Positions 1 to 6,647 of a stretch of 9,797 nucleotides of DNA are shown here, in pieces. Made by a program: the position numbers and the translations under genes. The stretch lies in assembly GCA_003641415.1 (NCBI GenBank), contig QNAG01000097.1, positions 1 through 9,797 on the forward strand, in the 5' to 3' direction. Every line of letters starts with the position of its first letter. Position 1 is the first letter of the stretch. Source of the DNA: Candidatus Zixiibacteriota bacterium (GTDB taxonomy: Bacteria > Zixibacteria > MSB-5A5 > GN15 > FEB-12). The notes under the pieces are model-generated. The model saw only the letters and a program-made list of their open reading frames with translations. It was not told the DNA's origin and searched no databases.

Positions 1-151
1 AGCCCTGGCTTGGTTGAAAGAATAGCCAGTGTTTTCACAACAGTCAGTGCTTGTTAATTTGCCCCGCCACCGAGTCCAGGATATTGATACCATGGAAGAC
101 TGGCAGCGTGCTGAGTGGCTGTTTAAAACTTTACAAGCCGCTGAGGAATAA
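1..151 (+). pseudogene. pseF: 3' end of pseF (pseudaminic acid cytidylyltransferase), with in-frame amber codon
   Basis: This is the tail of the enzyme that activates pseudaminic acid with CTP to CMP-Pse. Reading back from the TAA at 149-151, the frame gives a C-terminus containing PRHRVQDIDTMEDWQRAEWL, which matches my recollection of the conserved end of PseF proteins (a proline/arginine stretch, then VQDIDT and EDWxRAE). The same frame further upstream reads ALAWLKE, then TAG at 23-25, then PVFS. That also looks like PseF (an AWL...KPxFS segment), so the TAG sits where a lysine codon would be expected and AAG to TAG would explain it. If real, it removes the last 42 residues. The gene ends 3 bases before pseG, so the two are probably co-transcribed. 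A sequencing error or suppressed amber codon is possible. The family call rests only on about 50 residues. Confidence 0.66.
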
Positions 152-154
152 CCC

Positions 155-1261
155 ATGAACATTGTTTTTCGCGTTGATGCCTCCATCGAAATGGGGATTG
201 GTCATGTCATGCGCTGTCTGACATTGGCTGATGCTCTGAGTGATGCAGGGGTACAGAGTCATTTTGTCTGCCGTGAGCATCCCGGTAACTTAATTGATCA
301 GATTACCCGGCGCGGACACCAAGTGCACCCCTTGCCCCGTTGTCAAACAGGCCATCGGGCGGTTGGTATAGAAACACAAAAATCACAACCGGAACATGCG
401 CACTGGCTAGGCTGTGATTGGCTCACCGATGCCCAGCAGACTTTGAACAGTATAGCTTCTCTGGATGCCGATTGGTTGATAGTTGATCATTATGCCTTAG
501 ATGAACGCTGGGAAAAGCTACTGCGCCCTGCTTGTAATAAAATTATGGTGATTGATGATTTGGCTGACCGTTACCACGATTGTGATTTGTTGCTGGATCA
601 GAATTACTATGGAAAATTGAAAGCACGATACGAAGGGTTACTGCCAAGCTATTGCATTCAATTGCTCGGACCTGAATATACCATTTTACGCTCTGAATTT
701 ATAGATGCTCGCGGAGCATTGAAAGGGCGTAACGGCATCGTGAAGAATCTTCTTATCTTTTTCGGTGGCAGTGATTATACGAATGAAACATTTAAAGCTT
801 TAGATGCGTTGCGGTTGCTGAATCGACCTGATGTCGTTGCTCATGTCGTTGTCGGAGCAAGTAATCCGCACAAAAATCAAATAAAGTCTATGTGTTCTCG
901 ATTGCCCAATACTAAATACCATTGCCAAGTTTCAAATATGGCAGAATTATTACTAAATGCAGATTTGGCACTTGCTGCGGGTGGAAGTGCCACTTTGGAG
1001 CGTTGTTTTTTGGGGCTGCCAGCATTGACCGTCGTTACCGCTGAAAATCAGAGGGCTGTTACCATGGCCGTAGAAAAGGCGGGAGCAATCCTGAACATGG
1101 GGAACTCTCATGGCGTAAGCGCCCAAAATTTTGCTCAGGCCATGGTCGATATCTGTAGCCATCCGACTCGTTTGATATCTATGGGGAAAAGCGGCTTAAA
1201 GATCATGGGTGGCAATAGTTATAGCGGTGTGGCAGGGGTCGTGTCTGCCATGATAAATTGA
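155..1261 (+). CDS. pseG: UDP-2,4-diacetamido-2,4,6-trideoxy-beta-L-altropyranose hydrolase PseG
   Basis: PseG cleaves UDP from UDP-2,4-diacetamido-2,4,6-trideoxy-beta-L-altropyranose, releasing the free sugar that PseI then condenses with phosphoenolpyruvate. It is a cytosolic GT-B-fold enzyme related to MurG. The 368-residue product is of normal length or slightly long. Seen in the sequence: an N-terminal loop GIGHVMRC with His17, which matches the catalytic His of the family; DHYALDERW near 111-119; VIDDLADR near 132-139; the nucleotide-binding loop FFGGSDYTN at 202-210; AAGGSATLERC at 274-284, the region that holds the UDP-ribose in GT-B enzymes; and ENQR at 297-300. No key residue appears to be missing. 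The ATG at 155 lies 3 bases after the pseF stop, and the GAGGAA at 143-148 inside the end of pseF is a plausible ribosome binding site. Confidence 0.93.
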   Translation: MNIVFRVDASIEMGIGHVMRCLTLADALSDAGVQSHFVCREHPGNLIDQITRRGHQVHPLPRCQTGHRAVGIETQKSQPEHAHWLGCDWLTDAQQTLNSIASLDADWLIVDHYALDERWEKLLRPACNKIMVIDDLADRYHDCDLLLDQNYYGKLKARYEGLLPSYCIQLLGPEYTILRSEFIDARGALKGRNGIVKNLLIFFGGSDYTNETFKALDALRLLNRPDVVAHVVVGASNPHKNQIKSMCSRLPNTKYHCQVSNMAELLLNADLALAAGGSATLERCFLGLPALTVVTAENQRAVTMAVEKAGAILNMGNSHGVSAQNFAQAMVDICSHPTRLISMGKSGLKIMGGNSYSGVAGVVSAMIN

Positions 1262-1272
1262 GAAGTACCCAC

Positions 1273-1277
1273 AGGAG
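1273..1277 (+). promoter_or_regulatory. Ribosome binding site for the broken methyltransferase gene
   Basis: AGGAG lies 11 bases before the ATG at 1289. It supports that ATG as the start of the original methyltransferase gene, even though the gene is now broken downstream. Confidence 0.55.
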
Positions 1278-1288
1278 TAAACTGAAAT

Positions 1289-1688
1289 ATGGTTGATTTT
1301 TCTGTTCGAAAAAATCATTTTGGATTCTATGGATTAGTTGAAAAACTTTCTCCCTCTGAGCTGAAAAATTATTATGCGGAAAAATATTATCAGGACTCTT
1401 CTGAAGTAGAGTATTTCAAGAATAAACTTCAGAAGAAGTATCTTGCGGTGTTGAAGTTCTTGCCGGATATGGGAAAAAGCCTTTACGTTTTTTGGATGTG
1501 GGTGCAGGTGAAGGGTGGTCACTGAGCTTTTTTAAAACAAAGGCTGGAATTGTACCGGGCTTGACCACAGTAATTTCGGCTGCAAGAGCTATAATCTCGA
1601 TTGCCTTGAAGATCTGGTTGTCGGTTTTTTCAGAAAACGGAGTGAAAAATGGAGAATGAAATCAAAACTCTGGGCGGGTTTATTTTAG
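1289..1688 (+). pseudogene. Frameshifted and truncated class I SAM-dependent methyltransferase
   Basis: The first frame from ATG 1289 runs 78 codons to the TGA at 1523-1525, but protein similarity moves between frames. The original start (FSVRKNHFGFYGL, then ELKNYYAEKYYQ) resembles a family of sugar-locus methyltransferases. From about 1483 the signature continues in the next frame as LRFLDVGAGEGWSLSFFK, the SAM-binding motif I (D/E-x-G-x-G-x-G type). From about 1542 it moves again, giving GWNCTGLDHSNFGCKSYN, the motif II region. Each shift fits loss of one base. After DLVVG the reading goes straight to GFFRKRSEKW and the TAG at 1686-1688, so the remaining 150 or so residues expected of such an enzyme (motif III and substrate half) appear to be deleted. 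The product cannot be active as encoded. By position in a Pse-tailoring cluster, it may have methylated the sugar or its acyl substituent; that is inference. Confidence 0.72.
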
Positions 1689-1801
1689 ATGAAACCAGCA
1701 ACCGCATCCAAAATTTGCCATATGTTAAAGGAACCACCAAAATAAGAAACATGAATTGGACAAAGGGAGGTAGTATCGTTAGACTAGATTTTTTGTTATG
1801 A
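1649..1801 (+). CDS. Small 50-residue orphan ORF, possible gene remnant
   Basis: An open frame runs from ATG 1649 to TGA 1799-1801. GGAG at 1639-1642 lies 6 bases before the start, which is good ribosome-binding spacing. It opens with ENEIKTLGGFILDE and ends with WTKGGSIVRLDFLL. I do not recognise the product. It overlaps the tail of the broken methyltransferase and is followed by about 60 non-coding bases, so it may be a start and an end of a longer tailoring gene joined by deletion. It could also be a real small protein or chance. There is no signal peptide, membrane segment or clear motif. The presence of the ORF is certain but its coding status is not. Confidence 0.35.
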   Translation: MENEIKTLGGFILDETSNRIQNLPYVKGTTKIRNMNWTKGGSIVRLDFLL

Positions 1802-1852
1802 AACGACAACGGTTGCTATCGCCTATTTTGTAATCTGGGGAAGACGCTTTTT

Positions 1853-1859
1853 TGAGGAA
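1853..1859 (+). promoter_or_regulatory. Ribosome binding site for the pseH-fkbH fusion
   Basis: GAGGAAA lies just before the ATG at 1863, at tight but usable spacing. It supports that start, which also gives a complete acetyltransferase N-terminus (VQLKPLTDAEIPMVLRWRN). Confidence 0.55.
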
Positions 1860-1862
1860 AGT

Positions 1863-4115
1863 ATGGATGAATTAATTTCAGTGCAACTGAAACCATTGAC
1901 CGATGCTGAGATTCCCATGGTCTTGCGGTGGCGTAATCACCCTCTCGTGCGCAAGGTCATGTTTTCAGACCATGAAATTAGCCTTGACGAACATCTCGCT
2001 TGGTGGAAAAAAACTTGCGACGATTCTATTCGACAAGATTTACTCTTTTATTACAATGGTCAACCGCGAGGAGTCATCTATTTTTTCGATATTGATCTTG
2101 TGGAGCAACGTTGTCATTGGGGGTTTTATCTTGATAGTGAGCAATTGTCTGGAAGCTCTGAGCAACTCAAAATCTGGTTGGCTCTGGAGCAGTCTGCAAT
2201 TAATTATGCTTTTGAAACTCTTGCAGTACAATCGTTGATTTGTGAAACGTTTGAATTCAACAGAGCAGTACATCAGATCCATAAGAAGTTTGGTTTTAAA
2301 GAGATAAATCGCATTAGCCATGAAAAAGATGGTCAAGATGAAATAGTTGTAGTCATGGCATTAAAAAAAGAGTCAACAGGGCAGGAGTGTGACGTTTCAG
2401 TAAAGGCGGTGTCAATACCGCCAGTCCTTCAATTGGCCTTCCTTGGAAGCGCAAACTGGGAACTTGTTGGTCGCGAATTTGTCCGGCTTTATAGCGAGGC
2501 TATTGGGGAGAATGCTGAGATTTTCCCTATCCCTTTTGGACAATACCGTCATCAAATATGGGATGAGAAGTCAGAACTTTTAACGAACAAGCTGGATTAC
2601 TACGTTTTTTGTGAACGTTTAGAAGATCTCTATGAGACGCCATTTACTATCTTTGACTTTTCTAAGCGAGAAGCCCTGGAACAGCATTTTAATGAATACT
2701 GCCATTTGATTAAAAATGCACGCGATAGATTGACTGGTACTTTTTTTGTTTTGGATTTTGTCCCAGTCAAACCCTTTCTCTCCTCCTTGGAGGAGGCTTC
2801 ATATGAGAGCGAGTCTGTTCTCGGATTTGTTGAAAGCCTGAATACAAGGCTTGAGCAAGTATGCAATAATATTCCTGATTGTTTCTTGGTTAGACTTTCT
2901 GCCCTCGTTGGTAGGTTTGGAGCAAATTTTGCGAATCCCGGAAAATATTGGTATCTTGCGAGATCACCTTTTAGTGCAACCTTTGCGACTGAATTAAATC
3001 GGGAAATTTTGAAATTTATTCTAGTGCTAAGGGGTCAGACGGCTCGTGTTGTGGTTGTTGATCTGGATAATACTCTTTGGGGGGGGGGGATTGGTGATGA
3101 TGGCCTCGATGGCGTTAACGTTGGCGGAGATTTCCCCGGTAACGTGTTCGTCGAAATTCAGCAGACTCTCAAGTCCTTGCGTGGTAGAGGAATGGCGTTG
3201 GCTATTTGTAGCAAGAACACCGAAACTGTAGCTCAGGAGGTTTTTCAGAAACATCCCTCCATGGTGCTGAAACTTGGTGATTTCACCAGTACTCGAATTA
3301 ACTGGAGAGATAAGACAGAAAATCTTCGAGAAATTGCTGCTGAAATAGGAGTAGGTCTTTCATCTCTGTGCTTTTTAGATGATAGCCCTTACGAAAGGGA
3401 TGCTGTTCGGCAAATGCTTCCTGAGGTCATTGTGCCGGAATTGCCGCAAGATATTACTCTGTGGTCTTCCTTTATACTGTCTTGTCCCCATTTGGCGGCT
3501 TTTCGACCAACACAGGAAGATCTGAAAAGGGTTAAGAACTACGAGATTCGTGCCAAGATCAAGAACGATGCGACGACGTTCAAGGAAAAGGAAGATTACT
3601 GGCGAAGTCTTGGTATGAAGCTCTTTTTTTATCAGTATGGAAAAACAAATAAGCAGAGAGTATTGCAGTTGCTGTCCAAGACGAATCAATTCAACATGAC
3701 TACGAGACGGCATGCAGAGAAAGATTTGGAGCTTCTGGTTTCTGAGGGCGCTGATATTATTCCAATCGGATTGGCTGATAAGTATAGCGATGAGGAGATA
3801 ATCGGATTAATTATTCTGATTCCTACAAGCGAAGTCCAGACTATGGTTATCGAAACGTTTCTTTTGTCCTGTCGTGTTTTGGGACGCAGTGTGGAGACTG
3901 GAATTCTTGGTTGGATTTGTACGCATTTGTCGAAACGGGGAATTACTCGACTTGAAGGGTTGTTTTTTGAAACGGAACGAAATCTGCCGGCTGCCAGTGT
4001 CTATAAATACCATGGTTTTGAGGCGGTTGACCCTTCCCGCTTTCGACTAAGTTTGAAAACGTCCCCTGTTGTTCAGCCCGAATGGTTTCAATTTAGCGAA
4101 GAGGCACCACAATGA
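1863..4115 (+). CDS. Fused PseH-like N-acetyltransferase and FkbH-like HAD glyceryltransferase
   Basis: This 750-residue protein joins two enzymes usually encoded separately. Residues 1-168 form a GNAT domain like PseH, which acetylates the 4-amine of UDP-4-amino-4,6-dideoxy-N-acetyl-beta-L-altrosamine; LRWRNHPLVRKVM (21-33), the LDEHLAWW segment (41-48) and FNRAVHQIHKKFGF (132-145) are typical. Residues 190-390 match the N-terminal, SGNH-like part of FkbH proteins (FGQYRHQI at 225-232). Residues 395-750 are the FkbH HAD catalytic part: DLDNTLWGG at 400-408 with the two catalytic aspartates, CSKNT at 449-453, FLDDSPYER at 504-512, KTNQFNMTTRR at 606-616 and SCRVLGRSVE at 669-678. FkbH homologues move a glyceryl unit from 1,3-bisphosphoglycerate to a carrier protein with loss of phosphate. 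The stop overlaps the start of the next gene, which carries an acyl carrier domain. Codons 406-409 lie in an 11-G tract. PseH is the missing step between PseC and PseG, so this gene is probably needed for Pse itself. Confidence 0.85.
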   Translation: MDELISVQLKPLTDAEIPMVLRWRNHPLVRKVMFSDHEISLDEHLAWWKKTCDDSIRQDLLFYYNGQPRGVIYFFDIDLVEQRCHWGFYLDSEQLSGSSEQLKIWLALEQSAINYAFETLAVQSLICETFEFNRAVHQIHKKFGFKEINRISHEKDGQDEIVVVMALKKESTGQECDVSVKAVSIPPVLQLAFLGSANWELVGREFVRLYSEAIGENAEIFPIPFGQYRHQIWDEKSELLTNKLDYYVFCERLEDLYETPFTIFDFSKREALEQHFNEYCHLIKNARDRLTGTFFVLDFVPVKPFLSSLEEASYESESVLGFVESLNTRLEQVCNNIPDCFLVRLSALVGRFGANFANPGKYWYLARSPFSATFATELNREILKFILVLRGQTARVVVVDLDNTLWGGGIGDDGLDGVNVGGDFPGNVFVEIQQTLKSLRGRGMALAICSKNTETVAQEVFQKHPSMVLKLGDFTSTRINWRDKTENLREIAAEIGVGLSSLCFLDDSPYERDAVRQMLPEVIVPELPQDITLWSSFILSCPHLAAFRPTQEDLKRVKNYEIRAKIKNDATTFKEKEDYWRSLGMKLFFYQYGKTNKQRVLQLLSKTNQFNMTTRRHAEKDLELLVSEGADIIPIGLADKYSDEEIIGLIILIPTSEVQTMVIETFLLSCRVLGRSVETGILGWICTHLSKRGITRLEGLFFETERNLPAASVYKYHGFEAVDPSRFRLSLKTSPVVQPEWFQFSEEAPQ
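3079..3089 (+). repeat. Homopolymeric G11 tract inside the FkbH catalytic motif
   Basis: Eleven consecutive G bases end the tryptophan codon and encode Gly407-Gly409, directly after the DLDNTL motif. As written the gene is in frame. A gain or loss of one G would truncate the protein inside its HAD motif while leaving the PseH-like half translated. This is the only G or C run of comparable length that I see in the window. Confidence 0.9.
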
Positions 4116-4852
4116 ACGGTTTGTTTTCTGAATGTAAAGTGTTGTATGTCGATCACCTTGCCGTCACGACGTCGGATTTTGAAACAACCCTGCAGGATTA
4201 TCTTTCATTGGACGGTTCGAGGCTGCTCAAGGGACCGGGAGTGAATATTGGACAGCGAGTACGATACGCCTTTGTTCAATTGCAAAATGGTTGCACTGTT
4301 GAAGTGTTGGCGCCCGAAGAAAAATCACCAATTGCAAAACATGTGCTGCAAGGGGGCGGACCTTATCATTTTTGTTATGCGGTGAGGGATATTGAACAGT
4401 CGATTGCTGTGGCGGAAAATCGTGGGGCCAAGTTGGTTTCCCAGCCAATAGCCGATGTGGCATTTGATGGCAGAAGGGTTGCTTTTCTTTGTCATGAAGC
4501 CCACGGTGTGTTTGAATTTGTGGAAGCATACCCGCAATCAAAAATGGTCAATAATGCGCTAAAACCCTCTGATCCTCCGTTTCAACCGGTTGAAATCATA
4601 ACGGATACTTTATCTGAGGATACTGACATTGAGGGCGCATTGCAGCGGGTTTTCAGTAAAGTATTCCCACGCATTGAAATTTCTACATTGTTTGATGCTG
4701 CGATGGACAAATCCGAAGAGTGGGATTCTTTAGCTCAGATTCAATTAGTTATGGAACTTGAATCTGAATTTTCAATCAATGTTCAGTCAGACCAGATTGA
4801 AAATCTTACAACATATTTAGCGATTCTTCACCATTTGCGGGAGGAACTCTGA
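4112..4852 (+). CDS. VOC-domain protein fused to an acyl carrier domain
   Basis: The product has 246 residues and two parts. Residues 10-140 form a vicinal-oxygen-chelate domain like methylmalonyl-CoA epimerase: VDHLAV with His15, VEVLAPEEKSP with Glu64, YHFCYAV with His86 and VFEFVEA with Glu135 fit the four metal ligands of that family (position 64 is often Gln). Residues 165-246 form an acyl carrier domain: EEWDSLAQIQLVMELESEF has the D-S-L motif, and Ser206 is the expected phosphopantetheine site, followed by the usual helix III. The ATG overlaps the fkbH stop by four bases (ATGA), which suggests translational coupling, so this is the likely acceptor of the FkbH glyceryl group. The VOC domain may epimerise or otherwise alter the tethered acyl group; the exact reaction cannot be read from sequence. 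Confidence 0.82.
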   Translation: MNGLFSECKVLYVDHLAVTTSDFETTLQDYLSLDGSRLLKGPGVNIGQRVRYAFVQLQNGCTVEVLAPEEKSPIAKHVLQGGGPYHFCYAVRDIEQSIAVAENRGAKLVSQPIADVAFDGRRVAFLCHEAHGVFEFVEAYPQSKMVNNALKPSDPPFQPVEIITDTLSEDTDIEGALQRVFSKVFPRIEISTLFDAAMDKSEEWDSLAQIQLVMELESEFSINVQSDQIENLTTYLAILHHLREEL

Positions 4853-5079
4853 ATTTATTATCTTTAACTATAGCTGATTTACAGAAGACAAGGTTTGCCC
4901 CCTTCCCCTAAAAAATTCCGAGACGGCTGGGCAACTATCGCTGGTGTTTTGAGTGAAAATTTATTTCTAAAATACGTTGAGTGAAAAAGAATATAGAGTA
5001 TGTACATTTCCCCCGGCACTTAAAAGAAGTATTGAGCGGTATTACTTTTTACTAAAAGTTGACATAGGTTAGGCTGTAT
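4853..5079 (+). other. 227-base intergenic gap, possibly with a decayed gene
   Basis: No intact gene, tRNA or clear hairpin terminator is seen. Two adjoining open stretches read like protein: from CTG 4849 (overlapping the upstream TGA) a 20-codon run NLLSLTIADLQKTRFAPFP to the TAA at 4909-4911, then in the next frame SPKKFRDGWATIAGVLSEN and on to the TGA at 4982-4984. The switch lies in the C and A runs at 4905-4915. A single A-to-C change at 4849 would have removed an ATGA-type overlapping start like those elsewhere in the operon. I do not recognise a family. The gap also breaks an otherwise overlapping gene string, as expected if a gene was lost, but it could be plain spacer. Confidence 0.3.
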
Positions 5080-5331
5080 ATGGAAAAGCATATTTTAGAA
5101 ACGATGAATTCGGTAGCGGAAATGACCGGAAGTGAGCTAGTTGCCGAGTTGAATGAGGATACTGTCTTGCTTGAAAGTGGTCTTGACTCCCTTGGCTTTG
5201 CCATTCTTGTGGCTCGCTTGGAAGAAGAGCTAGGTTATGATCCCTTCACGTTAATGGAACAACCCGTATATCCAAGGGTCTTGGGCGATCTTTTTAAAAT
5301 TTATAAGCAGTTTGCGTCTCCTGAAAAATGA
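5080..5331 (+). CDS. Acyl carrier protein
   Basis: This 83-residue protein is a free-standing carrier for acyl groups bound to a 4'-phosphopantetheine arm. LLESGLDSLGFAILVARLEEELGYDPF contains the expected motif, with Ser37 of LDSLGF as the attachment site, followed by an acidic helix II typical of the fold. Length is normal for a discrete carrier. The upstream site is a weak AGG at 5071-5073, 6 bases before the ATG. Its stop overlaps the start of the adenylate-forming ligase by four bases, so that ligase is its probable loading partner. It is the second carrier in the cluster, next to the domain on the VOC protein, and is less likely to be the fatty-acid-synthesis ACP because of its specialised neighbours. 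Confidence 0.9.
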   Translation: MEKHILETMNSVAEMTGSELVAELNEDTVLLESGLDSLGFAILVARLEEELGYDPFTLMEQPVYPRVLGDLFKIYKQFASPEK

Positions 5332-6647
5332 TGACGCTCGATACGTTACTTAGCCAATTTGGAGCTGAGCATAAGTGTTTGAAGACCGCTTGCGAACTGG
5401 TCACTGTCCGAGAGCTTCGTGAACGGTCAGCACGTTTGCGCAAGAATCTGATTCAAGCGCAAGGCTCCTGTGTGGTGCTATGCGTACAATCACCGTTGAC
5501 ACTGATCGAGGCTCTGGTGGCGTTAGATGGATTTTCGAGAGCAATATTTTTGCTCCCTTATGGACTCGATTCAGATATAGAACAACGGCTGATTGAGGCA
5601 GCTCAGTGTGATTACAGACTGGAAGATAAAGGGAACCTTACTCCTCTCAGAGCACAGTTAACGAGCACAGAGTTAAATCGTTTACCGACGCAATGGCTGA
5701 TGGCGACTTCTGGCACCACTGGCGTGCCTAAGATCGTTGCTCATACTTTTGATAGTTTGACTCGGACGATGAAACGTGACACGAGTTGTGGTTCATCCTA
5801 TACATGGGGGTTGATGTATGACCCAAGTAGATTCGCTGGCTTGCAAGTGGTGTTACAGTCGCTTATCGGTGGGTCTTGCTTGGCAGTACCATCGTCGCTT
5901 GTTTTCGAAGTTCAAGTTACGGCGCTGCTTAAGCAACAGGTGAATGCGCTGTCGGCTACCCCATCCTTATGGCGCAAACTGTTGATGGACGGTCGTGTAT
6001 TTGACCTGACAATGACGCAAATAACACTTGGTGGCGAGAGTGTCGATCAATCTCTTTTGGATGGCTTACGCCACAAGTTTCCTGCTGCACGGATCACCCA
6101 TATCTACGCCTCGACTGAAGCTGGTGCGGCTTTTGCCGTGAATGATTGTCTCGCCGGCTTCCCTGCAAAATGGCTTAATAGTGCTGCAGCGCCGGTACCT
6201 CTTCGAATAAATGACTATGGACATTTATTGATAAAACCTGCAGTACTAGCTCAAGGCGTTGAAATTCAGAGTCGTTTAGATGCCTCGGGTTATCTCGATA
6301 CTCAGGACATGGTTCGACAATTAGATGATCGTGTTTTTTTTCTGGGTCGAGCTTCAGGGGCAATTAACGTTGGTGGCAACAAGGTTCATCCTGAAGAAGT
6401 CGAAAATCTGATCCGAGAAATTCCAGAGGTTTTGGATGTGTGCGTATTTGGGAAATCAAACAGCCTGATGGGACAACTGGTGGCTGCTGAGCTCGTAATA
6501 GCTGACGGTACGGATCCAAAGGTCCTGCGCCCCAAAATATATGGACATTGTCGGGCTAAACTTGAAGCTTGGCAATGCCCAGCGTTTGTCACGGTAGTTG
6601 ATCAGTTACAGGAAACAGTGGCAGGGAAAAGAGAAAGGATAAACTGA
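5328..6647 (+). CDS. AMP-forming acyl ligase (ANL superfamily)
   Basis: The enzyme uses ATP to adenylate a carboxylic acid and pass it to a thiol, here probably the phosphopantetheine of the carrier encoded just upstream; CoA is the alternative. Visible motifs: the P-loop MATSGTTGVPK at 125-135, YASTEAG at 260-266, GYLDTQD at 321-327, the hinge and following loop GRASGAINVGGNKVHPEEVE at 340-359, and AGKRERIN at the C-terminus with Lys434 as the candidate catalytic lysine. At 439 residues it is shorter than ordinary acyl-CoA ligases (about 500 or more) because the N-terminal subdomain is reduced, with only about 125 residues before the P-loop. No transmembrane segment is seen. The ATG overlaps the ACP stop; a second ATG follows at once and could be used instead. 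The acid it activates cannot be deduced. The 3' end overlaps the reductase start by one base. Confidence 0.87.
   Translation: MMTLDTLLSQFGAEHKCLKTACELVTVRELRERSARLRKNLIQAQGSCVVLCVQSPLTLIEALVALDGFSRAIFLLPYGLDSDIEQRLIEAAQCDYRLEDKGNLTPLRAQLTSTELNRLPTQWLMATSGTTGVPKIVAHTFDSLTRTMKRDTSCGSSYTWGLMYDPSRFAGLQVVLQSLIGGSCLAVPSSLVFEVQVTALLKQQVNALSATPSLWRKLLMDGRVFDLTMTQITLGGESVDQSLLDGLRHKFPAARITHIYASTEAGAAFAVNDCLAGFPAKWLNSAAAPVPLRINDYGHLLIKPAVLAQGVEIQSRLDASGYLDTQDMVRQLDDRVFFLGRASGAINVGGNKVHPEEVENLIREIPEVLDVCVFGKSNSLMGQLVAAELVIADGTDPKVLRPKIYGHCRAKLEAWQCPAFVTVVDQLQETVAGKRERIN

Noticed and set aside
1903..2238. 111-codon + strand ORF overlapping the start of the pseH-fkbH gene
   Set aside because: The PseH-like frame is clearly the coding one; this ORF has no recognisable motif and is a shadow in another frame.
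3375..3713. 112-codon minus-strand ORF opposite fkbH, and the similar one at 6602-6934
   Set aside because: Both lie opposite strongly conserved coding sequence and show no family motif or plausible ribosome binding site, so they are antisense shadows.
5059..5082. TTGACA at 5059-5064 followed by TATATG at 5077-5082, as a promoter for the ACP gene
   Set aside because: The spacer is only 12 bases and the second element overlaps the start codon at 5080, so it cannot work as a normal sigma70 promoter for this gene.
6334..6341. T8 run in the ligase gene, and another T8 at 6795-6802 in the reductase gene, as slippage switches
   Set aside because: Eight-T runs are common in sequence of this composition and lie in ordinary phenylalanine-rich codons; nothing sets them apart as the G11 tract is set apart.
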